In this document: positions 25,178 through 33,213 of the stretch, in pieces
How the letters are laid out: each line of letters begins with the position of its first letter
Numbering within the stretch: position 1 is the stretch's first letter
From: Salinispora tropica CNB-440
Lineage (GTDB): Bacteria; Actinomycetota; Actinomycetes; Mycobacteriales; Micromonosporaceae
Reading direction: 5' to 3'
Assembly (NCBI RefSeq): GCF_000016425.1
Contig: NC_009380.1
Span: 806,001 to 870,000, forward strand
DNA: 64,000 bases
Position numbers and translations under genes: made by a program
The notes under the pieces: generated by a model
Seen by the model: only the letters and a program-made list of their open reading frames with translations
Databases searched by the model: none
Told to the model about the DNA's origin: nothing

Positions 25178-25930
25178 CTAGGCTGTCCGGGATTGCCCAT
25201 GATCGCGGCGCTCGATGCCCGTTGTCGTCGGGCTGGCGCCGAGTTGTTCGAGGATGTGGGAGCTGTCCGGGGCGAGGGCGGGTTTGACAACATAGTGCTT
25301 CTTGGTGATCTCCTTACTGCCGTGCCCGAGCTGGGCAGCAGCCTGGTCGGTGTGGGCCTCTTTGTCGATGAGGGTGGCGACCGTCTTGCGGAAGGTGTGT
25401 GGGGTGACCCATTCGAGGGCTGGTGTCGGCGCGGGCTTGGCGCCACTGCCGGCGCACGTTGTGCGGGGACATCCAGGTGCCGCGCCGGGAGGCGAAGATC
25501 GAATCGTGAGGGTCGTCGGCGGCGGTGAGCTTGCGGGCCAGCAGCATCCCAACCGCGAAGCGGGGCAGAATGACGGCCCGATAGCCGGCGTCGCTCTTGG
25601 TCCACTCCTGTCGGAAGAATCCCTTGCCCTTGAGGTAAACGATGGTGCCGCAGATGGTTAGGGTCGGGTGTTCGGCGGCGAGGTCCGCCTCTTCCCACCG
25701 CACGGCCAGGATCTCGCCGATGCGGGCGCCGGTGGCGAGCATGAGGTCGACGATGTCGGCCAGGTCGCCGGTGTGCCGAGGTCCCGGTTTACCGGGCGTG
25801 GGCTGTTGCCATTGACGGATCGCCGAGCGGACGCCTTCGACGGCGGCGATCACGGTGGCCATGTCGAGGCGGCCGAGCCGCGGGTCGGGACGGTACGGCA
25901 GCGAGGCGGACACAGCGCGGAGCGCACCCG
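25178..25930 (-). pseudogene. Tyrosine integrase, catalytic half, frameshifted
   Basis: Remnant of a phage-type tyrosine recombinase. The preserved part runs from RAVSASLPYRP through ATGARIGEILAVRWEE (first catalytic Arg), IVYLKGKGFFRQEWT, then after a frameshift around 25420-25430 continues with TPHTFRKTVATLID (His-x2-Arg), QLGHGSKEITKKHYV (His and nucleophile Tyr). The N-terminal arm and SAM-like domains are absent here; a matching N-terminal scrap lies at about 29.4 kb. It points toward tRNA-Ala, the usual position for an integrase beside its attachment site. Not functional as it stands. Confidence 0.85.
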
Positions 25931-26099
25931 GCCGGTGTCCGTGAGATGTCTCGGGTTGACGAGACGTCCGATTCGTGTGATTGTGGCTGAGTGATCTACT
26001 GACACGCACCCAGTCCGCTGCCGTGGCCCGCCATGTTCTCGTGGTCGTTGCGCCCCGGCGGGCAGTCGATTCCTTTTCGATTCGGCGATTGGTATCCGC

Positions 26100-27713
26100 G
26101 TGTCCAACGTGTCTGTTCTGCATGCCCGCGACCTGGTGAAGGTCTACGGTGACCGCATCGTTCTCGACAATGTCTCGCTCTCCGCGGGACCCGGCCAGCG
26201 GCTGGGCCTGGTCGGGGAGAACGGGATCGGGAAGTCCACCCTCCTGCGGCTGCTCTCCGGCGAGGAGGAGCCGGACGGCGGCGAGGTGCAGCGCCCCGCT
26301 GACACCGAGTTCCTGCGTCAGGAGCTTCCGTTCCCGGCCGACGCCCCGCTCAGCGCGGTCGTTGACGAGGCACTCGAAGAGTTTCACCGGGTCCGTGACC
26401 GGCTCGATGAACTCGGTGAGATCCTGGCCGCGCGACCCGAGGACGAGACCGCCCTCGCCGAGTACGGCGACCTGCTCGGGTGGGCTCAGGACCACGGCCT
26501 GTGGGACGCCGACCATCGGGCGAAACTGGTGCTCGACGGCCTCGGCCTGTCGGGTGTGGACATGGCGCGTCCGCTGGGTTCGCTGTCCGGCGGTCAGCGC
26601 ACCCGTCTGGGTCTGGCCGCTCTGCTGATCCGGCAGCCGCGGGCGGTGCTGCTGGACGAGCCGACCAACCACCTCGACGAGGAGGCGGTCACCTTCCTGG
26701 AGCAGCGGCTGGCCGAACTGCCGGGCGCCGTCGTGGTGGCCTCGCACGACCGGGCGTTCCTCGACGGGATCTGCACCGACATCGTCGACCTCGACCCGTC
26801 CCGGGGAGGTGTCACCCGCTACGGCGGCGCCTATTCCGACTACCTCGAGGTCAAACGCTCCGAGCGGGCGCGCTGGGAGCAGCAGTACACCGCCGAGCAG
26901 AAGGAGATCAAGGAACTGCGGCAGGCGGTGGCGACCACGGCGCACGACGTCAACCACGCCCGGTCGATGAAGGACAACAACAAGATCGGGTACGACCGGC
27001 ACGGCGGCCGGGTCCAGAAGCAGATCTCCCGGCGCGTGCGCAATGCCCAGCAACGCCTGGACGAACTCACCGCCAATCAGGCCAAGCGGCCGCCGGCCCA
27101 GCTCAGCTTCACCGCCGCCATGACCGGCACCGGCCCGCAGGAGGGCAGCGTCTCGCTGCGCAAGGTACGGGTCGACGGCCGGTTGGAGATCGACGACCTC
27201 ACCGTCGCGACCGGGGAACGTCTGCTGATCACCGGGCCCAACGGCGCCGGTAAGTCCACGCTGCTGCGGGTGCTGGCCGGCGACCTGGAGCCGGACGCCG
27301 GCGCGGCGTACCGGTCGTCGGGACTGCGCGTCGCGTTGCTCGAGCAGGACGTCGAGTTCCCCGATCCGCAGCGGACCGCCCGCTCGTACTACGCCCAGGC
27401 GGCCGGTGAGGACCCCGCGGTGCCGCTGTCCCGGCTCGGCCTGCTGGCCGGCCGGGACACCGAACGGCCGGTCGGGCAGCTCTCCACCGGCCAGCGCCGG
27501 CGGGTCGCGCTGGCCATGCTGGTGGCCCGTCCGCCGGACGTCCTGCTGCTCGACGAACCCACCAACCATCTGTCGCTGCGCCTGGTCGAGGAACTGGAGG
27601 AAGCACTGCACAGCGCGCCGGGCGGTGTCGTCGTCGCCTCACATGACCGGTGGCTGCGCCGTGGCTGGCAGGGTCCCGAACTGACCCTGCTCGACGGCCG
27701 AATCCGGGCTTGA
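26100..27713 (+). CDS. ABC-F family protein, antibiotic-resistance (ribosomal protection) type
   Basis: 537 residues, two ATP-binding domains, no membrane segment. Domain 1 has Walker A GENGIGKST (residues 39-47), LSGGQRTR and LLDEPTNHLD; domain 2 has GPNGAGKST, LSTGQRRR and LLDEPTNHLS. A charged interdomain linker (about 250-320, with NHARSMKDNNKIGYDRHGGR) is the length expected of drug-dislodging ABC-F proteins such as TlrC, OleB, CarA and SrmB. It probably displaces a macrolide, lincosamide or streptogramin-type drug from the ribosome; specificity is unknown. GTG start, weak ribosome site. It sits inside the degraded island and precedes a truncated paralogue by 18 bases. Confidence 0.85.
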   Translation: MSNVSVLHARDLVKVYGDRIVLDNVSLSAGPGQRLGLVGENGIGKSTLLRLLSGEEEPDGGEVQRPADTEFLRQELPFPADAPLSAVVDEALEEFHRVRDRLDELGEILAARPEDETALAEYGDLLGWAQDHGLWDADHRAKLVLDGLGLSGVDMARPLGSLSGGQRTRLGLAALLIRQPRAVLLDEPTNHLDEEAVTFLEQRLAELPGAVVVASHDRAFLDGICTDIVDLDPSRGGVTRYGGAYSDYLEVKRSERARWEQQYTAEQKEIKELRQAVATTAHDVNHARSMKDNNKIGYDRHGGRVQKQISRRVRNAQQRLDELTANQAKRPPAQLSFTAAMTGTGPQEGSVSLRKVRVDGRLEIDDLTVATGERLLITGPNGAGKSTLLRVLAGDLEPDAGAAYRSSGLRVALLEQDVEFPDPQRTARSYYAQAAGEDPAVPLSRLGLLAGRDTERPVGQLSTGQRRRVALAMLVARPPDVLLLDEPTNHLSLRLVEELEEALHSAPGGVVVASHDRWLRRGWQGPELTLLDGRIRA

Positions 27714-27731
27714 TCGCCGGAGAGGAGTCTC

Positions 27732-27901
27732 ATGTCTACCCAACTCACACTGCACGCGGTGAGCAAGGCGTACGCCCACGGTCGGGTGTTGAACGCGGTG
27801 TCCGCAACGGTTCGCGACGGCGAACGGGCCGCCGTGGTCGGTGAGAACGGAGCCGGGATATCCACCCTGCTGCGCCTGCTCGCCGGGCAGGAACTGCCGG
27901 A
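27732..27901 (+). pseudogene. Second ABC-F gene, N-terminal fragment
   Basis: Starts MSTQLTLHAVSKAYAHGRVL after a strong GAGAGGAG site and keeps only about 56 ABC-F residues, to LLRLLAGQELPD. In its Walker A, GENGAGIST, the invariant Lys is Ile, so the remaining P-loop is dead. After about 27901 the frame runs into antisense of an ArsR gene, giving a nonsense tail to a stop at 28037. It is the relic of a tandem ABC-F pair. Confidence 0.8.
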
Positions 27902-28042
27902 CGTGCCGGTCAGGCTCATCCCGGTGGGCTCGGCGAGCTCGCCGATGGTGGACGGGCCGTCGCCGAGTCGGATCAGAATGCCTCGGCGGGCCGGATCGGC
28001 CAGCGAGGCGAACACCCGGTCGAGGACAGGTTGGTGAACCAT
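27899..28042 (-). pseudogene. ArsR-family regulator, N-terminal fragment
   Basis: Minus-strand start MVHQPVLDRVFASLADPARR, then ILIRLGDGPSTIGELAEPTG and MSLTGT: the first two helices of an ArsR winged helix of the group that reads ADPTRRAIL. The match stops at about 27899, exactly where the ABC-F fragment from the other side stops. The rest of the gene, including the recognition helix, is missing. Confidence 0.8.
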
Positions 28043-28061
28043 GTAGTTCGCCTTATAGCAC

Positions 28062-28077
28062 TGAACCTTTAGGTTCA
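28062..28077. promoter_or_regulatory. ArsR operator-like palindrome TGAACC-TTTA-GGTTCA
   Basis: A perfect 6-bp inverted repeat 20 bases upstream of the ArsR fragment start. On the minus strand TTGAAC within it and TATAAG 15 bases downstream form a promoter, so the operator overlaps the -35 region: the classic autoregulated layout, now orphaned by loss of the gene. Confidence 0.65.
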
Positions 28078-28373
28078 ATGAATGCTGCGCCGGTGTTCGT
28101 GAGCGAGTCCGTAGAGTCGATCGCGTCGCGGGATGTACAGGCGCCTCGACCACCCGCCGTCGAGAAGGGCAGCGGCAGACGACACGCGAGAAGCATCGAA
28201 GCTTCCCTCACGGTGTCGCCTGGTACGACGGTCTTTCGGATGGGCGCGTGCTACTGGATGCCCGGACAGAGGTTTCGAAACGCTCCGGTCCGGCGCTCTT
28301 GGCTGGGCGCCGGGTGTGGCCGTCCGGAACAGGGGCCTTCGGCGAACACGTATGACACTCCCGGAGCCACCCC
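28078..28373. other. Intergenic region, no gene recognised
   Basis: About 300 bases between the ArsR promoter and the cyclodeaminase gene. Short open frames exist on both strands but none has protein-like composition or a ribosome site. It probably belongs to the degraded island. Confidence 0.5.
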
Positions 28374-29294
28374 TCAGGCGAGCAGATCGATGATGATCCG
28401 GTCCGGAGTCCTCGCGCGCTGGTACAGCGCCCAGGTCAGTGCGAGGTCTTGCCACGGGAGTCCGACGGGCGCGTATACCGTGACCGGCTTCTCACAGGTG
28501 CGGGCGGGCAGGGTGCCTCGGACAACATCGGTGAGGGTCCCGGCAGCGGCGCTGGCGTCAAGTCCGGCGTTGCCCAGCGCACCGGAGCGGGCGGCGAGAG
28601 CCAGGTCGTCGACGATGACGCGCGCCGTGCGCAGCAGATCAGCGGACAATTCGATCTTGCCGGGCTCGTCGGCGCCGAGCGTTGTCAGATGTTGTCCAGG
28701 TCGCACGCCGGACGCGTCGAGTAGCGGTTGGCGGGACCAGGTGGTGAGGACGACGACGTCGACGTCGGCCGCCACGTCGACGGCGTTGGCCAGGACGAAG
28801 GGGGTCAGCGCAGCCGCGCGATCGCGGTCCAGGTCGCAGGCGACGACCCTGCGCCAGCTACGCAGGTGTCGTAGACCTGCCAGGGTTCTACCAGCCTGCG
28901 CACCGGCACCGACGAAGCCGAGCGTGTCGGCGCCCGACGCGGCGAGCAGGTGGGTGCCCAGCGCGGCGGCCAGCCCGGTACGCCACGACGTGATGGAGGA
29001 CGAGTCGGCCAGGGCGAGCAGTTCGCCGGATTGCAGATCGTGCAGGCACACCACGCCGCGCAGTGCCGGTGTGGCACCGGGAAACTTGGCATTCGTTTTC
29101 ACGGTGTATGCCGGTATGCCCGGCAGGAGTCCCGGCATGAGGCAGGTCGCGGTCCCCGGGCCGGGAAGGTCGGTACTGACCCGAAGCGGCGGCTCGTGCG
29201 CAGCTGGCGCCGTGAATCCTTCACGCAGTATGTCCAATACGTGCCCTGTATCCACGAGCTTGTCCACACGTGAACGCGTCAGTACAACAGTCAC
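28374..29294 (-). CDS. Ornithine cyclodeaminase/mu-crystallin family protein
   Basis: 306 residues, NAD(P)-dependent. The substrate-binding lobe has the Lys region AYTVKTNAKFPGATPALRG (about 63-81) and ADSSSITSWRTGLAAALGTHLL. The Rossmann motif is LGFVGAGAQAGRTLAGLRHL (about 124-143). Members act as ornithine cyclodeaminase, alanine dehydrogenase or 2,3-diaminopropionate synthase; the true reaction cannot be decided. GTG or ATG start at 29294. It is the only intact metabolic gene in the island, flanked by pseudogenes. Confidence 0.8.
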   Translation of the reverse strand: MTVVLTRSRVDKLVDTGHVLDILREGFTAPAAHEPPLRVSTDLPGPGTATCLMPGLLPGIPAYTVKTNAKFPGATPALRGVVCLHDLQSGELLALADSSSITSWRTGLAAALGTHLLAASGADTLGFVGAGAQAGRTLAGLRHLRSWRRVVACDLDRDRAAALTPFVLANAVDVAADVDVVVLTTWSRQPLLDASGVRPGQHLTTLGADEPGKIELSADLLRTARVIVDDLALAARSGALGNAGLDASAAAGTLTDVVRGTLPARTCEKPVTVYAPVGLPWQDLALTWALYQRARTPDRIIIDLLA

Positions 29295-29369
29295 GGTGGC
29301 ATGATCTCAGCCGCCAGTCTTCCTAACCACTTGGCTTATCCGCAGCTCGCAGCGTCGATGCCGGCGCAC

Positions 29370-29482
29370 CACAGCCGGCGCACCCTCGTAGCGGCAGCGC
29401 CAGCGCTGCCCCCGCCGTAGCGCTTCGCCTGTACCTTCTCGCCGTTGAGGCCGCGCTTGCTCAGGTACCACAGATCATCGAC
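29370..29482 (-). pseudogene. Tyrosine integrase N-terminal scrap
   Basis: Minus-strand reading from 29482 gives VDDLWYLSKRGLNGEKVQAK then RYGGG, and after a one-base frameshift QRWRCRYEG. Opening words DLWY-x-GPDGxxV-x-KRYG-x-G-x-RWRVRY are typical of actinobacterial phage integrase arm-binding domains. No start codon or following core is left. It is on the same strand as, and in the right order with, the catalytic remnant at 25.2-25.9 kb. Identification is by eye. Confidence 0.55.
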
Positions 29483-29506
29483 GGCCGGAGTCGTCCGCCT
29501 GATCGG

Positions 29507-30052
29507 TCAGCCGCACGTCTGACGGGTCGTAGCGCAGGGTGCCGACCGACCTTGAAAGCGCGGGGACCGGTGCGGCTGGAACTCGGCGTCCAGCAGATCG
29601 GCTGCCTCCTCGACGGCGGCCATGAACTCTTCCGGTGGGATCCTGGCGACGAAGACCCTGCCCAGGTCATCCGGGAAGGGATGGTCTGCCTGCCAGAACG
29701 CGAAGACGATCACCACGTCTTCGTCGAGGTAGGCGTACTTCACGACGTTGTCGACGGTCTCGCCCCACTGCATGAACCAGAACTGCTCCCGGAACTCCGT
29801 CTCGTCTGCGTGGAGCAGCCGAAAGATCTCCTCTGGCTCGAGGCCCGGGAAGGGGCAGGGCTTGATGTCGCGTCGGCGCACCTGCGCCACGCTCGACCGC
29901 ATAGCGTGGATGAAGGATGGGAGGAAGGCCCAGTTGTCGTTGCTGGTCAGCCTCTTGCCAGCCGCCCACAAGTCGACGACGCGGAGTTGGTGCGGCTCGA
30001 CCGCACGGATCTCCACCGCGAACGTGGCCCGGTCACCGAAGCGTCGTGTCAT
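29507..30052 (-). CDS. Hypothetical protein, coupled to upstream small gene
   Basis: 181 residues, soluble, acidic, rich in Phe/Trp: FLPSFIHAMRSSVAQVRRRD, then FWFMQWGETVDNVVKYAYLD and IVFAFWQADHPFPDD. The family is not recognised. Start at 30052 overlaps the upstream stop as TGATG, so translation is coupled. Near the end, another frame reads VGTLRYDPSDVRLTDQ, which looks protein-like and could mean a late frameshift. Located in the accessory island. Confidence 0.55.
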   Translation of the reverse strand: MTRRFGDRATFAVEIRAVEPHQLRVVDLWAAGKRLTSNDNWAFLPSFIHAMRSSVAQVRRRDIKPCPFPGLEPEEIFRLLHADETEFREQFWFMQWGETVDNVVKYAYLDEDVVIVFAFWQADHPFPDDLGRVFVARIPPEEFMAAVEEAADLLDAEFQPHRSPRFQGRSAPCATTRQTCG

Positions 30053-30366
30053 CAGTCCACCGACGCAGTCATATCGAAGGCCGCGCCTGGCTGCGTGGGT
30101 CGCCATCCCTCGGCCATCGCCTGCCGGACGATCGCAGCGACCGCCGACGGAAGAACGGGCTCTGCCGGTCCGCCAATCCAGTTGCTTGGATGATCTTGAG
30201 GCATGTTGACCAGCAACACCCTGCCCGTACCGTCGACCTGTTCCACAGCGACTGCGAGCGGTCGTTCACCCAGCCCTTGGGCGTAGGTTGGTCTGCCGCG
30301 CACTCGCCACCTGTAGGTGACCCCGTCAACCGTAATGAGCCGAGAACCCTTCTTGACCAACGACAT
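30052..30366 (-). CDS. Hypothetical protein, first of a coupled pair
   Basis: 104 residues starting MSLVKKGSRLITVDGVTYRW, beta-rich N-terminus (YRWRVRGRPTY), then VAVEQVDGTGRVLLVNMPQD, and WIGGPAEPVLPSAVAAIVRQ and a C-terminal helix region. GAGG lies 6 bases before the ATG at 30366; an ATG at 30378 is the alternative. I recall similar short proteins in many bacteria, without known function. Stop overlaps the next start (TGATG). A toxin-immunity or defence role is conceivable but not shown. Confidence 0.6.
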   Translation of the reverse strand: MSLVKKGSRLITVDGVTYRWRVRGRPTYAQGLGERPLAVAVEQVDGTGRVLLVNMPQDHPSNWIGGPAEPVLPSAVAAIVRQAMAEGWRPTQPGAAFDMTASVD

Positions 30367-30657
30367 GACGATCCTCATCGAGGTAATGGGCCGGGCGCAC
30401 AGCGCGCCCGATGCGGCGGTCAGTATGGGGCAGCGAGAGACGTGTGAACGGCGAGGCGACACAGTGTGTGCCGCCTGCCCTCAGAATGTCGCCACGCGCC
30501 GTGTAGATCAAGGCGATTGCCAGGCTGACCGTCCCATCCCCGGAAGGAGACACAGGAACGCGCTCGGGTGGGGCGACCATCCGGTACCGTGTCGGCTCCG
30601 ACGCACTCATCTGTCGACGAGCAGTGCGTGGGAAGGTGGGCTCAAGCGGCCTGCTGC

Positions 30658-30969
30658 TCAATCGCCTTCGATGTATCCCGTGTGGGGGTCGACCATGGCC
30701 AGGAAGTCGCGGATGTTCTCCCTGTGCTCGTCGAGCGACAGCTCCAAGGTCGTACCCGCACCGAATCCGTAGCCGAGGTTGGGCCCGCTGAGCCACGTGT
30801 AGTCGGTGCCAGCGTACTGGCTACTGCGGAGGGTGAATGTCTCGCCGTCGACCTCAAGCGTGAGTGAGGCGGCGTCGTCGGCATCATTGGTGTTGGGGTG
30901 CAGGCCCGGCACGGCCTCCGGGTGGGCCTTCCCATCGCCACTGCCGCTGTCTGGATAAACCGCCTTCAC
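30658..30969 (-). CDS. Hypothetical protein
   Basis: About 103 residues from a GTG at 30969 (or up to 135 residues from 31065). The C-terminal half is conserved in style: LTLEVDGETFTLRSSQYAGT, then DYTWLSGPNLGYGFG and SLDEHRENIRDFLAMVDPHT. It has a beta-rich core ending in an acidic helix. The family is not recognised. The first part, GSGDGKAHPEAVPGLHPNTN, is disordered. It lies 291 bases upstream of the coupled pair on the same strand. Confidence 0.5.
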   Translation of the reverse strand: MKAVYPDSGSGDGKAHPEAVPGLHPNTNDADDAASLTLEVDGETFTLRSSQYAGTDYTWLSGPNLGYGFGAGTTLELSLDEHRENIRDFLAMVDPHTGYIEGD

Positions 30970-31375
30970 GCGGCAATCTTCGCGGATGTGCGCGACCGAC
31001 GTACACATCTGCCGGAAGTCGTGCGGCACCGGAGTCGCACGCCACCAGGTCGCGACGACGATCACCTGTCAGCTACCTCGCTGACATTCGTCCGGCGGCG
31101 TCGGGCCGTCTGGTCGTCGGAACCGGTGATACGGCAGGGCAGTTAGTCACTGACCTGAGTCGATGCCCTCGACCGGGTGGCGTACCTCATGATGGAGCTG
31201 TCGAGTGAGTGTCTGGGACTGCCCACTCCCGCATGGCTGGGACCTCGCAGTCGCGGAAGCATGTATGACGCGCTCGTTGTCGGGGTGCGGACCTCATCCC
31301 CGACCGAACAACTCGCCCACCTTTCTCGGTCACCGGAGAGGCCGGCGATGAGGCGTACGTCGGCGGGAGACTTCG
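30970..31375. other. Intergenic region, no gene recognised
   Basis: About 400 bases between the hypothetical gene and the HAD gene, both on the minus strand. The first part may be coding if the hypothetical gene starts further upstream. Nothing else in it looks like a gene, and no repeat stands out. Confidence 0.4.
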
Positions 31376-32149
31376 TCAGTCATCAGCGACGGTGCTGCTT
31401 CGATGCAGCAGGGCGAGCAGCCCGTGGCCGTCCTCGACCCGAGCGTCGGGTCGTACGTCTGGGTGAGGGGGTTCTCGGTCGGTGCGGGGGGAACGCATCA
31501 GAATGGCAGCGCCGGCACCGGCTCGGCGGGCGCACACGATGTCGCGGTGCACGCTGTCGCCGATGAACCAGCAGCTCCGGATCGGTACGCCGATGGCGTC
31601 GGCGGCGAGTTGGGCGAGGCGGGGGTTGGGCTTGCGAGGCCCGGCCTCGTCGCTGTAGAACTCGGCGGCGAAGCGCTCGGACAGTCCGACGGTGGCGAGG
31701 AAGTCTCGGTGTGCGGCGCCACAGAGGGTGTTGCTGACCACGGCCATCGGTAAGCCCGCCTCGGTGGCGGCCCGCAGTGCTTCTGGCACGCCGGGGCGGA
31801 CCTGCCATTCGGACCGCCAGGTCCAGGCGTACGCCAGCGACGTGGCCTCCCGTTCGACGGCGTCGCGAGCGGGCTGCGGCCAGGCCCGGGTGACGAAGTC
31901 CGCCCAGACTTGGGTGTGTGGTAGCTCCACCGGATCGTCGCTCGTGCCGACATCGTCACGCCACGAGGCGTAGGAGCGGGCCCCCTCAGCGAGGTCGCTG
32001 GTGATCCTCTCGGTGGAAACTGTGCCGTTCACCAAGGTGAACAGCCGGCGGACCATTGCCGCTGGTGCCGGTGGTTGTCGCGGAGCGTCAGCAAGGACAC
32101 CACCGAAGTCCCACAGAAGGGCGTACGGCTCTCGCAGCATGCCGCCCAT
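31376..32149 (-). CDS. HAD-superfamily hydrolase
   Basis: About 257 residues. HAD motif I is LLWDFGGVL (nucleophile Asp near the N-terminus), motif II VVSNTLCG, motif III KPNPRL and motif IV WFIGDSVHRDI. A helical cap lies between I and II. Likely a small-molecule phosphatase or dehalogenase-like enzyme; substrate unknown. The start is uncertain among ATGs at 32164, 32149 and 32140; none has a clear ribosome site. Confidence 0.8.
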   Translation of the reverse strand: MGGMLREPYALLWDFGGVLADAPRQPPAPAAMVRRLFTLVNGTVSTERITSDLAEGARSYASWRDDVGTSDDPVELPHTQVWADFVTRAWPQPARDAVEREATSLAYAWTWRSEWQVRPGVPEALRAATEAGLPMAVVSNTLCGAAHRDFLATVGLSERFAAEFYSDEAGPRKPNPRLAQLAADAIGVPIRSCWFIGDSVHRDIVCARRAGAGAAILMRSPRTDREPPHPDVRPDARVEDGHGLLALLHRSSTVADD

Positions 32150-32285
32150 GATGCGACATGACACCGTCGATAGCTAACTATCGCCGCCTCGTTGGCCAGG
32201 CCGTGATCGCGGGTGGCCGGGCCAACGGCGTTCCCGCCGGTCGATGACAATTCTTTGTGGTGGGCTTTCCTGGGTCGGGCGGCGA

Positions 32286-32804
32286 TCAGAAAGCGCCGGT
32301 CGATCCGTCGGTCAGCTCACGAAGGATGTCGGCGTGGCCGGCGTGACGGGCTGTCTCCTCGATCATGTGCACCAGGATCCAGCGGAGCGAGACCTCGCCG
32401 AGCTGCGGCTGCGGCACCACATGATCGAGGTCGAACCGGGCGGCCACCGTTCGGGACCGGTCGCACTCTGCCTCGTAGGCCGCCGCAAGCCGCTCGACGG
32501 TATCCTCGTCGGCCAGAGCGAAGCTGGCCAGCGCGCTCTCCTCGGTGGTCAGGACGACCACCGATCCTGGGTCGAGAAGTGCCGAAAACCAGTTTCGCTC
32601 TACGAGGGTGAGGTGCTTGACCAGGCCGGCGACCGTGGTGGCGGACGGCACCAGGCGGCGGGCGGCATCGGTCTCGGAGAGCCCACGCAGCTTGCGCAGA
32701 ACCGTGCCGCGGTGGAAGTCGAGGAAGGATTCGAGCACCGCGCGCTCACTGCCCGTGCGAACCTGGACAAGACCAGCAGTGGGATCGACATTCCTCTCGA
32801 CCAT
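32286..32804 (-). CDS. DinB-family (DUF664) protein
   Basis: 172 residues, four-helix bundle. Metal-binding His residues appear in LVKHLTLVERNWF and HMIEETARHAGHADILRELT. Actinobacterial DinB/DUF664 proteins often are mycothiol- or bacillithiol-dependent S-transferases; the present substrate is unknown. It is divergent from the sensor gene at 33214, marking the right edge of the accessory region. Confidence 0.85.
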   Translation of the reverse strand: MVERNVDPTAGLVQVRTGSERAVLESFLDFHRGTVLRKLRGLSETDAARRLVPSATTVAGLVKHLTLVERNWFSALLDPGSVVVLTTEESALASFALADEDTVERLAAAYEAECDRSRTVAARFDLDHVVPQPQLGEVSLRWILVHMIEETARHAGHADILRELTDGSTGAF

Positions 32805-33213
32805 GTCGGGACCTTAACCGGCTACTGGTGCTTTCGCTGCCCCGACCTTCGTACGGGGCGGGGGATGCGTCGCGGAGCCGGTTGGTGCAGGTGTCCGGTG
32901 ACCGCCCGGCTGATACTACGCACCGCTATATCGGTGATCATCGAAATTTAGTCGTATCACCCGCACCTTATCCTCCATCGAGATTGGCATTCTCCGGACC
33001 GCTCATTGGTCAGGGGGTGTACTGCACTAGTCCACTTTGGGGCATTCCTCACGTCTAGTGACTCGCGTCAGCACCGACAGTCGTCGGTCAGCTATCGTCA
33101 CCTTTGGACGAAGGTCGGCCTCGAGTCTGCACTGGACAGTAGGCAGAGCTCAGTGCGAGTTGTCTCCCCAGCTCCCGCGCGGCCTCGTGAACCAGCGGCA
33201 TGACCACGGGGTG
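32805..33213. other. Promoter region of the sensor-importer gene train
   Basis: 409 bases between divergent genes. It is AT-richer between 32920 and 33060, with CACCG-x6-CGGTG at about 32920-32936 and several -10-like hexamers. No gene is seen. It probably holds the main promoter for the genes from 33214 to 41631. Confidence 0.45.

Noticed and set aside
26033..26150. Short upstream frame MFSWSLRPGG overlapping the ABC-F start, as a possible leader peptide for drug-induced attenuation
   Set aside because: No ribosome site, it runs past the ABC-F start, and no alternative hairpins around it could be seen.
25314..27611. Long minus-strand frame running from the integrase through the ABC-F gene
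   Set aside because: Only its C-terminal third is integrase; the rest is antisense of the intact ABC-F gene, so it is not one protein.
28075..28455. Minus-strand frame of 126 codons between the ArsR stub and the cyclodeaminase gene
   Set aside because: Arg/Ser-rich, overlaps the end of the cyclodeaminase gene, no ribosome site; treated as non-coding.
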